A stretch of DNA of 64,000 nt from Sphingomonas sp. Leaf230 (GCF_001421745.1 NZ_LMKW01000001.1:860464-924463), one strand, 5' to 3'. Positions 27,108-36,635 are shown, counted from the stretch's first letter. Numbers and translations: made by a program. Notes: generated by a model from the sequence alone, not told the origin.

Positions 27108-29072
27108 ATGAGTGGCTTGATTTCCCGCCTCAGGCAACTGCGGCATTCCGACCAGTCGATTGCGGCCTCGGTACGTGCGACGCTGCTGGAGTCGCTTTAC
27201 GCGTCGCCGCAATCCTTGGTGATCGGTGCACTGACCAGCAGCGGCATCATGGGGATCGTCGCATACGTCAGCGGAAACCTGGCGATGATCGCGTGTGCCG
27301 TGGCGATCGCGCTCGTCGCCGGTATCAGGGTCGGCGATGCCCTGGGGCGGCAACGGCAACGGCGGCCGGCACCGGATCGCGTGAAGGGAAGCTGGGCCAA
27401 GCGGCAGGAGTTTCTCTATCGATCCGGTGCGCTGGGCTATTCGGCGTTGCTCGGTACGTTCGGCCTGCTTACGCTGGTGCATACCGACGACGGCGTACTC
27501 CAGCTGCTCGCGGTAACAACCACGATCGGGTACGCGGCGGGGATCGCCGGTCGCAACGCCGGCCGACCGTGGATCGCCCTGTCACAGCTGTGCTTCGCGT
27601 CGCTGCCGCTGACGGTGGGACTGATCGTCTCGCTGCAGCCGCTCAAGATGGCATTGGCGCTGGTGATCGTCCTGTTCGTCGTCGCGATGATGGACATCAC
27701 GTTGCAGACCTATGGCGTCATCCTGAAGGCGACACTCGTTTCGCGCGAGAAGGCGGCATTAGCGGAGCATCATGCCGCCATCGCGCGTCGCGACGATCTG
27801 ACCGGCGTCGCCAACCGGACCGCGTTCCGCGAACAGTTCGAGGCGCGCTTGCAGGCGCTCGGCCGCAGCGAAACGCGGCTGGCGATCTACTGGCTCGATC
27901 TCGACCGGTTCAAGGAAATCAACGACTCGTTCGGTCATCTGGCCGGCAACGCGCTGCTCGCGGGCGTAGCCCAGCGGCTGGACGACGCCTTCGGCACGAC
28001 CGGGATCGTCGCGCGGCTTGGCGGCGACGAGTTCGCGGTGATCTGCGAAGTGATCCAGCAGTCGGACGCCTCTGCGATCGGCCAGCGTATCATCGACTTG
28101 GTCGAGCAGCCGGTGCATCACGACGGGCGCACGCTGCACGTCGGCGCATCGCTCGGCATTGCGCTCGCGCCACCCGATGGCACCGATGCCGACACGTTGC
28201 TGAAGAACGCCGACCTTGCCCTCTACCGCGCGAAGGACAGCGGCCGCGGTCAGATGCGCTTCTACGAACCGTTGATGGACGAGAAGATCGAGCGGACGCG
28301 CGACCTCGGCGCGGAGATGCAGGGAGCGCTCGAACGTGGCGAATTTCATCTCGTCTTCCAGCCGATCTTCGACCTGACCGGCGACCGCATCCTCTCCTGC
28401 GAGACGTTGCTGCGCTGGACCAACCGGCGACATGGCGCGATTTCCCCTGCCGAGTTCATCCCGATCGCCGAGGACAATGGCCTGATCGTCGCGATCGGCA
28501 GCTGGGTGATCCGCGAGGCGTGTCGGATCGCGAGCAGCTGGCCCACCGACGTGACCATCGCCGTCAACCTGTCGCCGATCCAGCTGCGATCGGCGAACTT
28601 GCCGACGGTGATCATGAGTGCGCTTGCGGCGAGCGGTTTCGCGGCGGAGCGGCTTGAACTCGAGGTAACGGAATCCGTCCTGCTCGAGGATATCGAAGCA
28701 TCGTTGGCGGCACTGGATGCGATCAACCGGCTGAACGTGCGGACGACGCTCGACGATTTCGGCACGGGTTACTCCTCGCTCAGCTACCTGACCAAGTTCC
28801 CCTTCCAGACCTTGAAGATCGATCGCTCCTTCATCGCCGACCTTGAGCAAAGCCCGGCTTCGGTGGCGATCGTGCAGACCGTGATCGAGCTGGCGGCCAA
28901 GCTTGGCATGCGGACGGTGGCGGAGGGTGTCGAGACGCATGCGCAACTGGAGCAACTGCGGCGCACGCGGTGCGATGCGGTACAAGGGTTCCTGCTGGCG
29001 CATCCGATGCCGGCAAGCATGGTCGCGACCATGCTTGCCGGCGACGGCGTCAAGGCACTGGGGCGCTCGTGA
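27108..29072 (+). CDS. Membrane-bound GGDEF-EAL c-di-GMP turnover protein
   Basis: A 654-residue protein; ATG at 27108 has AGGA upstream. The N-terminus (about 20-210) holds several hydrophobic segments with no named sensor domain, so it is an inner-membrane sensor. GGDEF domain (about 225-385): DLTGVANRTAFR, WLDLDRFKEIND and an intact GGDEF motif at about residue 305. EAL domain (about 400-650): ETLLRW (Thr replaces Ala of EAL), LDDFGTGYSSLSYL and TVAEGVETHAQLEQL, with the catalytic acids retained. It may therefore make and break c-di-GMP. It is convergent with the DSF synthase gene, 8 bases apart. The pairing recalls DSF control of c-di-GMP in other bacteria, although RpfG/RpfC are absent. 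Confidence 0.93.
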   Translation: MSGLISRLRQLRHSDQSIAASVRATLLESLYASPQSLVIGALTSSGIMGIVAYVSGNLAMIACAVAIALVAGIRVGDALGRQRQRRPAPDRVKGSWAKRQEFLYRSGALGYSALLGTFGLLTLVHTDDGVLQLLAVTTTIGYAAGIAGRNAGRPWIALSQLCFASLPLTVGLIVSLQPLKMALALVIVLFVVAMMDITLQTYGVILKATLVSREKAALAEHHAAIARRDDLTGVANRTAFREQFEARLQALGRSETRLAIYWLDLDRFKEINDSFGHLAGNALLAGVAQRLDDAFGTTGIVARLGGDEFAVICEVIQQSDASAIGQRIIDLVEQPVHHDGRTLHVGASLGIALAPPDGTDADTLLKNADLALYRAKDSGRGQMRFYEPLMDEKIERTRDLGAEMQGALERGEFHLVFQPIFDLTGDRILSCETLLRWTNRRHGAISPAEFIPIAEDNGLIVAIGSWVIREACRIASSWPTDVTIAVNLSPIQLRSANLPTVIMSALAASGFAAERLELEVTESVLLEDIEASLAALDAINRLNVRTTLDDFGTGYSSLSYLTKFPFQTLKIDRSFIADLEQSPASVAIVQTVIELAAKLGMRTVAEGVETHAQLEQLRRTRCDAVQGFLLAHPMPASMVATMLAGDGVKALGRS

Positions 29073-29080
29073 CCGCTGGG

Positions 29081-30004
29081 CTACGCGGCCTTGTCCAGCA
29101 ACCGCGTCTGCGCACCGACGAGGCGGCGCATCAGTTTCAGGTCGGCCTCGCTGAGTCGCAAGGCGGCATCAGCCCAGAGGTCGACGACGGCTTCGAGTTC
29201 GCCGAGCGGCAGCGGATTGACCGACCGCGATGCCTCGTAGATCGCGCAGTGCCCGCTATGCCGACGGCGGTTTTGACGAATGTAGCGCTCGACTTCGGCA
29301 CGGCCCATGCCGGGATCGGCGAGCGCGTGGACGATACCAAGCTCGTACAGCTCTTCGGCGGTGTACGACCGGCCGCTCAGGATCATCTGTTCCGCCCGCG
29401 CCGCGCCCAGGCGCCGGGACAGGAAGCAATGCGCCCCCATGCCGGGAAAGAGACCGAAATTGGTTTCGGGCAGGCCGAAATGCGTGCCACGCTCGGCGAT
29501 CACGACGTTGAACGACAACAGCGCCTCGAACCCGCCCCCCAGCGCATCGCCTTCCACCAATCCGATCGTGATGATCGGTTGATCGAGGCTCAACATGTTG
29601 CGGTGCAGGATATGGACACATGCACGGCCGTAGCGGACGAGTGCCTCCCGATCGCCGTTGCGGATGTGCGCCGAGAAGAGATCGAGGTCACCGCCCAGGG
29701 AAAACACGCCAGGAAATCGGGATCCGAGGACGACATACCGGATCGGCATGGTAGCCGATGACCGCGCGGTTGCGATGTCGTTCTGCCACTGGGTGAATTC
29801 GGCGAGCAAACCCGGGTTGAAGCTCGGCCGGCTGCGTTGGCGCATGTAGGTCCAGAGGGTTTCGAGTTCGGCGTCGAAATGCGTTTCCAGGTCGACGAAC
29901 TCGAACGGGCGCCGGCTGGGCACCGCGCTCAAGGAATGGATCGACGCCTCGTGAAGCTCCTGGTGCCTTTCGGAGGGTATGAAGGGGGAATGTTCGAAGG
30001 TCAT
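29081..30004 (-). CDS. rpfF: Probable DSF synthase, RpfF-like crotonase
   Basis: A 307-residue crotonase-fold protein starting MTFEHSPFIPSER, with AAGGA upstream. RpfF dehydrates 3-hydroxyacyl-ACP and releases cis-2-unsaturated fatty acids used as cell-cell signals. Both catalytic glutamates are present: Glu160 in DALGGGFEALLSF and Glu180 in THFGLPETNFGLFPG, exactly 20 residues apart as in Xanthomonas RpfF (Glu141/Glu161). FSLGGDLDLFSAHI also matches the DSF-synthase subgroup better than degradative enoyl-CoA hydratases. The gene follows the second TonB receptor (115-base gap, same strand). No RpfC-like sensor is in the window, so the receptor is unknown. Confidence 0.75.
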   Translation of the reverse strand: MTFEHSPFIPSERHQELHEASIHSLSAVPSRRPFEFVDLETHFDAELETLWTYMRQRSRPSFNPGLLAEFTQWQNDIATARSSATMPIRYVVLGSRFPGVFSLGGDLDLFSAHIRNGDREALVRYGRACVHILHRNMLSLDQPIITIGLVEGDALGGGFEALLSFNVVIAERGTHFGLPETNFGLFPGMGAHCFLSRRLGAARAEQMILSGRSYTAEELYELGIVHALADPGMGRAEVERYIRQNRRRHSGHCAIYEASRSVNPLPLGELEAVVDLWADAALRLSEADLKLMRRLVGAQTRLLDKAA

Positions 30005-30119
30005 TGCGACGTCCTTTTTTACAAGCAGCGATCTGCTGCGCGAAAAGGTTACGTCGGAATCCGAAATCCAAGCTGCGATTCGGTCGGCAATTGGGGTGGT
30101 TGGTCGTGCTTTCGAGACT

Positions 30120-32486
30120 TCATAGCCCGATCGTGGCGTGCAGGGTTATGGTCCTCGGTCGGATGGGAACGGTCTGCGTGCTCGTTGCCAGCGTGAACGG
30201 ATTGCCGAAGCCGAAACTGTTGCCGCGGCTGTCGAGCAGGTTGTCGACGGCGATCAACCAGTGCCACGGCCCGCGGTCGATCGTCGCGCCGACGTCGATC
30301 GTCGCGTAGTTCCCCGCCGGGCGATCCAGCAGGGGATCGAAACTAAGTCGCGTGCGACCGGTATAGCGCGCGACACCGTAAACCGACGCGGGCGAGCCGA
30401 ACGCGACGAGCGTTCGCGATGCCGTCAGTCGAGACGATATGTCGGGAACGACCGGTAGGCGCCTATCGTCGCGATCGAGGCCGGTGTTCGACGACGGCGA
30501 CGTCAGGCGGGCGCGTTGCAGCGTGGCCCCGAAATCGATCGTGAGCGGCGACAGGATCAGGACGCCGCCTAGCTCCAGGCCGTAATTCACTGCATTGCCC
30601 GCGTCGACGGTTCCGAGGAGTCCATCGGGTCCTACAGTATCGCTCCGTAGATGCTGCCATGCCGACCCGAACACCGCGCCGTGCAAGGCCAGCCGATCGC
30701 CAGCAGCACGTATGCGCCAGCCGAGTTCAAGGCTCTGAAGTTCGTCGCCAGGAATCCGGAGATTGGTCGGATCGGCGGTCCGGCTGATACCCGCGGGACG
30801 CACGGCGCTGGCATAGCGAAGCCAGACCAGGCCGAGATCGTCGCGATGCCAGCTAAGCGTTCCGCTGGGGGTAACGCCGATACGGTTGGCGCGAACGCGG
30901 CCGGGTGCCTGTTGCTCAAGATGGCTCGACGTCGAGAATGCCCGCAGCCCGAGCTTGAAATCGAGCGCGTTCGAGAGGCGCTGCGTACCCTCGGTGAATA
31001 CGGCGAGGTCTGTGACGTCCTCCTCGTCGCGTCGCGCGTCGATGGTGTCGTCGCCGACCGACGTGAAGCGACCCTTTAGAAGGCTGGTCGAATGCAGGAT
31101 GGTCGCACCGATGATCCAGGGATGGCGCGCGGTCGGGTCGCTCAGCCGGACCTCCTGCGACAGCAACCGCGCGGAGCGATCCTCGACATAGGCGACCGGC
31201 GATGCCACGCCGAGCGACGATGCCAGGATGCTCGCATCATAGGTGCTGCCGAACTCCTGGTCGACATAGGCCGTCGTGGCCTGCCCCTCGAGCTTGCCGA
31301 TCGGCCCCCGCACAGTCAGCGCTCCGGATGTGAAGTCGTTGTCCTGCGGCTCGGCGATCCGCGTGGCGCGCGACAGGCCACTGGTCGCATATTGGCTGTC
31401 GCGCGCGTCGATGCGTTGGGCGACCCCGCTCAGGGTTGCCGACCACCCCCCGCCGATCGACCAGCGCAGCGCGGCACGGCCACCGACCCGCCGCGTGCGG
31501 TTAACGTCGCGCCGATCGCGCCCGGTATCGTCGATCCAGCCGGGCATCGTCTCGACCCAGCCAGAGGCCCGAAGCGCGACCGTCCCGGTGACTATCGGCA
31601 GGTTGAGCATCCCCTCGACCGCGCCACCGACCGCACCGTTGTTGATCCCCGTTCCCTCGACCGCGACGCCGCCCGCGAGCCGATCCAGGTCCGGCGCGGC
31701 GGTTACGACACGAACGACCCCGCCGAGTGCACCGGTGCCGTAGAGTGTCCCCTGCGATCCCCGCAATATCTCGATCCGGTCCACGTCGACGAGCCGCAGG
31801 TCGGGATCGGGTGACGAATAGCCGATCCGCGCATCGTCCAGATACAGGCTGACGAGCGACTGGCTGGTGCCGTTGAACGCGCTGTCGGCAACCCCGCGGA
31901 GAAATATCCGGTCACGGCCCGGGCCCAGGTTCGTGGAAAATGCCCCGTCGGTCGTCGCCATGACGTCCGTCAGTCCACGCCGTCCCGCCAGCCGACCCAA
32001 GCTAGGTGCGCCGACGATGCTGATCGAGGCGGGAAGATCGGACAGCCGTTCGTCGCGCTTGCTGGCGATGACGACGATATCGCCGGTCATCAGCGTCCCT
32101 GCGGCGTCAGCGCGACGCGCCAACGCGCGCGGTGGTTTTGCCGGAATAGCCTCGATCCGCCACGTGGTCGTATCGACCTGGACCGCGCGCAGCCGGCTGC
32201 CGGCCAACATGCGGCGCACGGCCTGCGCTACGTCGGTTGAATGGTCGACCCGCTTGACGTCTAGATCCGGCAATCCGCCCGCCATTCCGATCGAGATCCC
32301 GGTCTGGCTTGAAAGCGACTCGAGCGCAGACCGTAACGGTCCCGCAGGGATCGTGATCGAACGCCTGGCCGGTGGAGCCCGTTCAGCGTCCGCCGGCGGC
32401 ACCCAGATGCACGACGCCAGCAACCCGACGAACGCGTATCGGCAGCACTGCCTGTAGCTGATCGACAAGCCGCGATCCGTCACCAA
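30120..32486 (-). CDS. STN-domain TonB-dependent outer-membrane receptor (transducer), locus 2
   Basis: A 788-residue receptor. The start (ATG 32486) lies 104 bases inside fecR; RQCCRYAFVGLLASCIWVPP then ADAER reads as a signal peptide. The STN domain (about 40-110; ITIPAGPLRSALESLSSQTG) carries the signalling function. Plug: GDIVVIASKRDERLSDLPAS, IFLRGVADSAFNGTSQS, IEILRGSQGTLYGTGALGGV. Barrel to TLHATIGL. Plug and C-terminal motifs show clear paralogy with the receptor at 14751-17144. With FecR and the sigma factor upstream it forms a cell-surface signalling unit. Ligand unknown. Confidence 0.93.
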   Translation of the reverse strand: MVTDRGLSISYRQCCRYAFVGLLASCIWVPPADAERAPPARRSITIPAGPLRSALESLSSQTGISIGMAGGLPDLDVKRVDHSTDVAQAVRRMLAGSRLRAVQVDTTTWRIEAIPAKPPRALARRADAAGTLMTGDIVVIASKRDERLSDLPASISIVGAPSLGRLAGRRGLTDVMATTDGAFSTNLGPGRDRIFLRGVADSAFNGTSQSLVSLYLDDARIGYSSPDPDLRLVDVDRIEILRGSQGTLYGTGALGGVVRVVTAAPDLDRLAGGVAVEGTGINNGAVGGAVEGMLNLPIVTGTVALRASGWVETMPGWIDDTGRDRRDVNRTRRVGGRAALRWSIGGGWSATLSGVAQRIDARDSQYATSGLSRATRIAEPQDNDFTSGALTVRGPIGKLEGQATTAYVDQEFGSTYDASILASSLGVASPVAYVEDRSARLLSQEVRLSDPTARHPWIIGATILHSTSLLKGRFTSVGDDTIDARRDEEDVTDLAVFTEGTQRLSNALDFKLGLRAFSTSSHLEQQAPGRVRANRIGVTPSGTLSWHRDDLGLVWLRYASAVRPAGISRTADPTNLRIPGDELQSLELGWRIRAAGDRLALHGAVFGSAWQHLRSDTVGPDGLLGTVDAGNAVNYGLELGGVLILSPLTIDFGATLQRARLTSPSSNTGLDRDDRRLPVVPDISSRLTASRTLVAFGSPASVYGVARYTGRTRLSFDPLLDRPAGNYATIDVGATIDRGPWHWLIAVDNLLDSRGNSFGFGNPFTLATSTQTVPIRPRTITLHATIGL

Positions 32487-33381
32487 TCGTCAACACCCCG
32501 GAAAAGCGCAGGTTCGCCGCCGAAGGGTCGACGGTCAACGGGCTGTCCGCATACCGCGCGATATCCGCCGCAACCAGGGGCAATGGTGCGCCGTCATAGT
32601 CGAGGCGGCCGTCGGTCCAGTCGGACACGCGCGCAGGATCGACCTTCCGCCGTTCGGCAATCTGTTTGTCCGGCGTAATATCCAGGCTCTGGCCCGCGTG
32701 CAGCGTCGTTGCGTCGGACGACGTGCCACCGACGGGCGTGACGCTCACCATACCCTCGGCGACGGTGACGGCGACCCGTCCACGCGCACTCACGACATCG
32801 AACGTCGTGCCGAGATCGCGTACTTCGTATCCGCCTGCGCGAACCATCAGAACGCGCGAAGGATCGTGCCGGACGGCAAAGTTCGCCGCGCCCTGTGCGA
32901 TCTCGATCACCGGACTACCGCCGCCGCTGACGGACACGCGAGAGCCGCGATCGATCTGCATGCGACTGCCATCGGCAAGCGTCACCGACCGGGTTTCGGT
33001 GCGACCCGTTTCATAGGCCTGTGCCGCGTCGTCGCCCGACGGCGCGACTAACATGAACGCCAGCCCCGCGGCAAGCGCTCCACTGGAACCGAGCGCCGCC
33101 CACTGCCACCGGCGACCGCGCGATGCTGCAAAGGGTACGACGTCTTGGTGGGCGATGTCCGCATGGTCGTCGTTTGCCGGCAGGCGTGCGGCGATCGCCG
33201 GTGCGGCAGCGACAAACTCAGCATCGAGACTCGCGATCGAATCATAGGCAGTGCGATGTGCCGGGTCGCCCGCCAGCCACTCGCCAAACCGGTCCCAGTC
33301 CATATCCGGCGCGTCGAGCCGCGAATGCCACGTCGCAGCGGCTTCGACCGCGCTATCCGTCGCAGCGTGCGTGTCAGTCAT
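32383..33381 (-). CDS. FecR-family anti-sigma factor / signal transducer, locus 2
   Basis: A 332-residue inner-membrane protein. The DUF4880-type N-terminus (TWHSRLDAPDMDWDRFGEWL) faces the cytoplasm. A membrane segment lies around residues 92-112 (WAALGSSGALAAGLAFMLV). The periplasmic FecR domain has TRSVTLADGSRMQIDRGSRV and YEVRDLGTTFDVVSARGRVA. The STN-like C-terminus (LVDQLQAVLPIRVRRVAG) is read while the receptor's own signal peptide is already being encoded, giving a 104-base overlap. The gene starts 141 bases after the sigma gene. Confidence 0.92.
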   Translation of the reverse strand: MTDTHAATDSAVEAAATWHSRLDAPDMDWDRFGEWLAGDPAHRTAYDSIASLDAEFVAAAPAIAARLPANDDHADIAHQDVVPFAASRGRRWQWAALGSSGALAAGLAFMLVAPSGDDAAQAYETGRTETRSVTLADGSRMQIDRGSRVSVSGGGSPVIEIAQGAANFAVRHDPSRVLMVRAGGYEVRDLGTTFDVVSARGRVAVTVAEGMVSVTPVGGTSSDATTLHAGQSLDITPDKQIAERRKVDPARVSDWTDGRLDYDGAPLPLVAADIARYADSPLTVDPSAANLRFSGVLTIGDGSRLVDQLQAVLPIRVRRVAGVVHLGAAGGR

Positions 33382-33521
33382 GCGTCCCCCTTTCCGGCGG
33401 ATGCCCCCCGCCTGCGTCAGGATCGACGCGACCCGCGCCCATCCTGCAAACCTCTCCCGACGAATATCGGACTGCTTGATAGACGCCGCGGCGCGGATCG
33501 AACCGCACCCCTCCCCCTAAA

Positions 33522-34031
33522 TCATTCATCCAACGCCTTTCTCAGATGTCGGAGGGCGACGGCGATGTGTTTTTCGACAGCGCTTCGCGAGATACCGAGT
33601 TCGACGGCGATGTCGGCGTGGGACACGCCGTCGACACGGTGTCGGCGGAATACGCGCATCGCTCCCTCGGGGGGGCCGGACAGCGCAGCGGCCAGCCGAT
33701 CGAACCGCTCGCGGCTGGCGACCGCGTCGAATGCGGAGGGCGCATCGTCGACCGCCTCCACACCGACGATCGACGTCGTCGCGTCGACATAGCCAATGTC
33801 GCGGCGCTGACGACGGCCATTCGCACGGACACGGTCGAGCACGATGTTCATGCCGACGCGGTGCAGATACGCTAGCGGATTGGCGATCGGTCCCGTTGCC
33901 TCTGCCAGCGACGGCTGCGCCGTGTGGAGCCAGATTTCCTGCACGACGTCCTCGGCCTCCGCGACACTGCCTGTCCGCGCCGTAAAGAACCGGACAAGCC
34001 GACCACGATTGGCAGCGAGTACGGCGGACAA
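33522..34031 (-). CDS. FecI-like ECF sigma factor, locus 2 (start uncertain)
   Basis: Region 2 (AVLAANRGRLVRFFTARTG, EDVVQEIWLHTAQP, YLHRVGMNIVLDRVRANG) and region 4 (HADIAVELGISRSAVEKHIA) identify an ECF sigma factor. The start is unclear. The frame is open back to an ATG at 34262, but that would overlap the upstream small membrane-protein gene by 95 bases and add a non-family leader. Between 34262 and the conserved core the only plausible start is TTG at 34031, which gives the usual FecI-like opening in 169 residues but sits directly after a weak GAAGG. Activity is presumably controlled by the adjacent FecR and receptor. Confidence 0.8.
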   Translation of the reverse strand: MSAVLAANRGRLVRFFTARTGSVAEAEDVVQEIWLHTAQPSLAEATGPIANPLAYLHRVGMNIVLDRVRANGRRQRRDIGYVDATTSIVGVEAVDDAPSAFDAVASRERFDRLAAALSGPPEGAMRVFRRHRVDGVSHADIAVELGISRSAVEKHIAVALRHLRKALDE

Positions 34032-34167
34032 ACCTTCGGACTGGCCCGAGGAAAGTAGTGTATCGGGGTCGGCTACGGCATTCCTCCGAGGCTCATCGTC
34101 GCTGGAAGGCGTCTTGCTCCTGCCCGTCCGGGATGTCGCCCTGAAAAGTAAAACCGACGGCGTCAGG

Positions 34168-34440
34168 TCAGCGCGCTGAGTGGTTCGGTACAATCCCGAC
34201 GCGGTCGCACAGGCGGATCGCCGCGGCAGCAAAGGCCAGGACCGCATACGCCGGAATGGCAAGGTAGAACAGCGGACAGCTCCAGGCGGAGCGCGGATGG
34301 ACGAAGGCGTCGATCAGGCGTCCGTCGCCCCGAAAATCGCAGAGCGGCACCGCCGCTTCGGGCGGCTCGGCTCCCCAGACCGGATCGTGATCCGAGACGT
34401 GTATCGGTTGCAGGGCGAAATGGGTCGCGGTCATCGACAT
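34168..34440 (-). CDS. Small hypothetical membrane protein
   Basis: A 90-residue protein with no recognised family. Its ATG overlaps the stop of the upstream GT4 gene by 10 bases and is preceded by GAGGAGAGAAGGA, a strong ribosome site. The N-terminal half is acidic and hydrophilic (HFALQPIHVSDHDPVWG). A single hydrophobic segment follows (FYLAIPAYAVLAFAAAAIRL), then a short basic tail. Position between a glycosyltransferase and a sigma factor gene suggests coupling of the two in one operon, but this is inference. Confidence 0.65.
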   Translation of the reverse strand: MSMTATHFALQPIHVSDHDPVWGAEPPEAAVPLCDFRGDGRLIDAFVHPRSAWSCPLFYLAIPAYAVLAFAAAAIRLCDRVGIVPNHSAR

Positions 34441-35606
34441 GATCCTTCTCTCCTCACCAGATCCTCGTTCGCGTACAGCGCGAGCAGCGCGTCGAAATGA
34501 TCGTCCATCGTGCGGACCGGGGCTGCCGCGCGTGGCGTACGACTGTTGCGGGCGACCGAAAGGATCGCCTCGGATGCCGCCAGCGCGTCGCTGGATCGGT
34601 ACAAGACGCCACCGGATTTGCGCGCGAGGTCAGCAGCGCCGCCCCGATCGGGCGCGATCAGCGGTAGGCCCGAGGCGATCGCCTCGGCCGCGACGAAGCA
34701 GAAGGTTTCCGCCTCGCATCCGTGGATCAAGGCATCCGCGCTCGCCATCATCCGCGCTAGCGCGGCGCGGTCGGTGGTCGGTTCGAGCAGGCGAACGTGC
34801 GGGTTGCCGTCGATCGCCTCGATCACCGGCCGCTGCCGCGATCCGCCACCGACGATGACGAGGCCTACCGGCGCCTGAGCCCCCGCCATGGTCGCCGCCT
34901 GCGCAATCATCGGCCAGCGCTTTTCCGGTGCGTGGCGTCCAACCCCGATCAGCAGCATCGCGTCTTCGGGGAGGCCGCATAGCGCCAGCATCTCGCGACG
35001 CAAGGTCATGTCGCGAAGCACCGGCGAGAACTGGCCGGGCTCGACGCCCATCGGGTCGGTCAGCACCTTTTGCAGGCCGCCCTCCCGCAACCGCTCGCTC
35101 AGGCTGTCGCTTGCGCTGACGATCATGTCGAAGCGTTGGTCGAGGCGGCGTAAGTGGCGCCAATACCAGTCGAACGCGCGGTCGATCGTCTGCGTCGTAG
35201 CGACTCCGCCGAACCAGCGATAGGCATAGGCCGCCAGCGGATCGGCATGTGCGATCAACGCGAGGCGCGCCCGGGCGCCGCGTTCGCTCTTCCAGTCCGC
35301 GACCATCGACGCGCTGCGCCATGGCGACGAGACTTCGACGAGGTCCGGATTTTCTTCGTCGAGCACGCGGTGCAGCGCCGATCGATCGGAGAAATAGCGG
35401 TAGGATCGGTCGAGCGGAAACCGCGGCGAGCGTACCCAGCGGATGCGGGCGTTCGGTCCACGACGTTCCTCGCCGTCGCGCTCGCCCGGTGCGACGACGA
35501 CCATCTCATGCCCGCGTTCGGCGAAGGCGACGAGCTTGCGATCGACATAGGTCCGGACCCCGCCGCCGCTGGGCGTGTAGAAGGCGCAGACATCAACGAT
35601 CTTCAT
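34431..35606 (-). CDS. GT4-family glycosyltransferase
   Basis: A 391-residue GT-B enzyme starting MKIVDVCAFYTPSGGGVRTY, with GGAGGG upstream. It has the GGGVRT loop, GVGRHAPEKRWPMIAQAA, GLVIVGGGSRQRPVIEAI and the acidic C-terminal motif in GCEAETFCFVAAEAIASGLP. It overlaps the deacetylase by 14 bases and the small membrane protein by 10 bases, so these genes form an operon. It probably adds a sugar to a lipid or surface glycan. Confidence 0.9.
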   Translation of the reverse strand: MKIVDVCAFYTPSGGGVRTYVDRKLVAFAERGHEMVVVAPGERDGEERRGPNARIRWVRSPRFPLDRSYRYFSDRSALHRVLDEENPDLVEVSSPWRSASMVADWKSERGARARLALIAHADPLAAYAYRWFGGVATTQTIDRAFDWYWRHLRRLDQRFDMIVSASDSLSERLREGGLQKVLTDPMGVEPGQFSPVLRDMTLRREMLALCGLPEDAMLLIGVGRHAPEKRWPMIAQAATMAGAQAPVGLVIVGGGSRQRPVIEAIDGNPHVRLLEPTTDRAALARMMASADALIHGCEAETFCFVAAEAIASGLPLIAPDRGGAADLARKSGGVLYRSSDALAASEAILSVARNSRTPRAAAPVRTMDDHFDALLALYANEDLVRREGSCR

Positions 35607-36408
35607 GACGGCCCTCCCCTTCCGACATAGCTGCCCCCGGCAACAGATCGGCGTAGCGGGCAACCGTGCGGCGGCCCGCCAGACACCGGATGGTCCGATC
35701 GATACTCGTCATCAGCGACTCCTTCGTGACGTCGCCGGGATGCACCGCCACGCGCAAGGTCGGCAGCCAGTCCGGCAGCGTGCGCGCGGCGGCGGCGACC
35801 ACGAGCGAACTGGCGGTGCGCGCGGGGGATCGGCTTGCCCAAGTGACGACGGGACCGCGCGCAACGACCGCGTTGTTGGCCGGACGCCAGACCCGAAAAT
35901 GATCCTCCGCGAGCGCGAAATCGCATGCCTTCAGCGCCGACCTCGCGCCCGGACCGTAGAGCCACGCCGGCGCGATGAAGCCCGCGACGGGGCCGCCGAT
36001 CGCCTGTTCGACCATATCGCGTCCGGCGCGCATCCGGTATTCGGCCTCGTCCGCGCTGAGTCCGAGGAACTCGCCCTCGCCCGCGGTCATGTAGCGCGCC
36101 TTCATCGACGCGGCCGTGCTGCTGTGTGCGCTGGTGTCGCGGTGGAACCAGCCGTGGAGGAACATCTCGACGCCCGCATCGGCCCATTCGCGCAACCGGC
36201 GCGCGAACGCCGGCGTCCGGTCGAGCGGCGCCGCGCCCCAGTGATCCGGGACGACCAGCATCGCGAACCGCGGCCCGCCCAGAATCGCGCCGATCATCTC
36301 GGCTAGTCGCTCGATGGGATCGGCGAATGCCGGAGAGACGTCGTGGATCGACACGATGAGGCGCCGGTCTGGTGACGGCGGGCGCACGGCCTTTGGCAGG
36401 GCGTTCAC
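35593..36408 (-). CDS. Polysaccharide deacetylase-like protein (DUF2334, NodB-fold)
   Basis: A 271-residue protein without signal peptide. The chosen start is GTG (36408), since the frame upstream is not family-like; a GTG at 36390 is possible. Motifs: LIVSIHDVSPAFADP (first Asp), FLHGWFHRD (His-x3-His metal site), FIAPAWLYG, and LRVAVHPGDVTKE. These fit the DUF2334/NodB-like group that removes acetyl groups from glycans. Overlap with the downstream GT4 gene indicates co-expression. The sugar substrate is unknown. Confidence 0.85.
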   Translation of the reverse strand: MNALPKAVRPPSPDRRLIVSIHDVSPAFADPIERLAEMIGAILGGPRFAMLVVPDHWGAAPLDRTPAFARRLREWADAGVEMFLHGWFHRDTSAHSSTAASMKARYMTAGEGEFLGLSADEAEYRMRAGRDMVEQAIGGPVAGFIAPAWLYGPGARSALKACDFALAEDHFRVWRPANNAVVARGPVVTWASRSPARTASSLVVAAAARTLPDWLPTLRVAVHPGDVTKESLMTSIDRTIRCLAGRRTVARYADLLPGAAMSEGEGRHEDR

Positions 36409-36635
36409 GACAGAAGGTCGAGCAGCTTGGTCACACACATGCCCCGGAGACGGCACCGCGCGATCCGAACCGCAGTCCGCCAAGATTATTTTTTGTGGCG
36501 AATTTTTCGGGCTGCGGATGCTGCGATGCGGTGACGTCCAGAACCCATGAAACATCCCGGCTTCCCCGCCATCGCGGCATCGCTGCGTCATGGAAATCAG
36601 ATTGCCGTCCCGTTCGCCGTACGGCGCAGGGCGGC

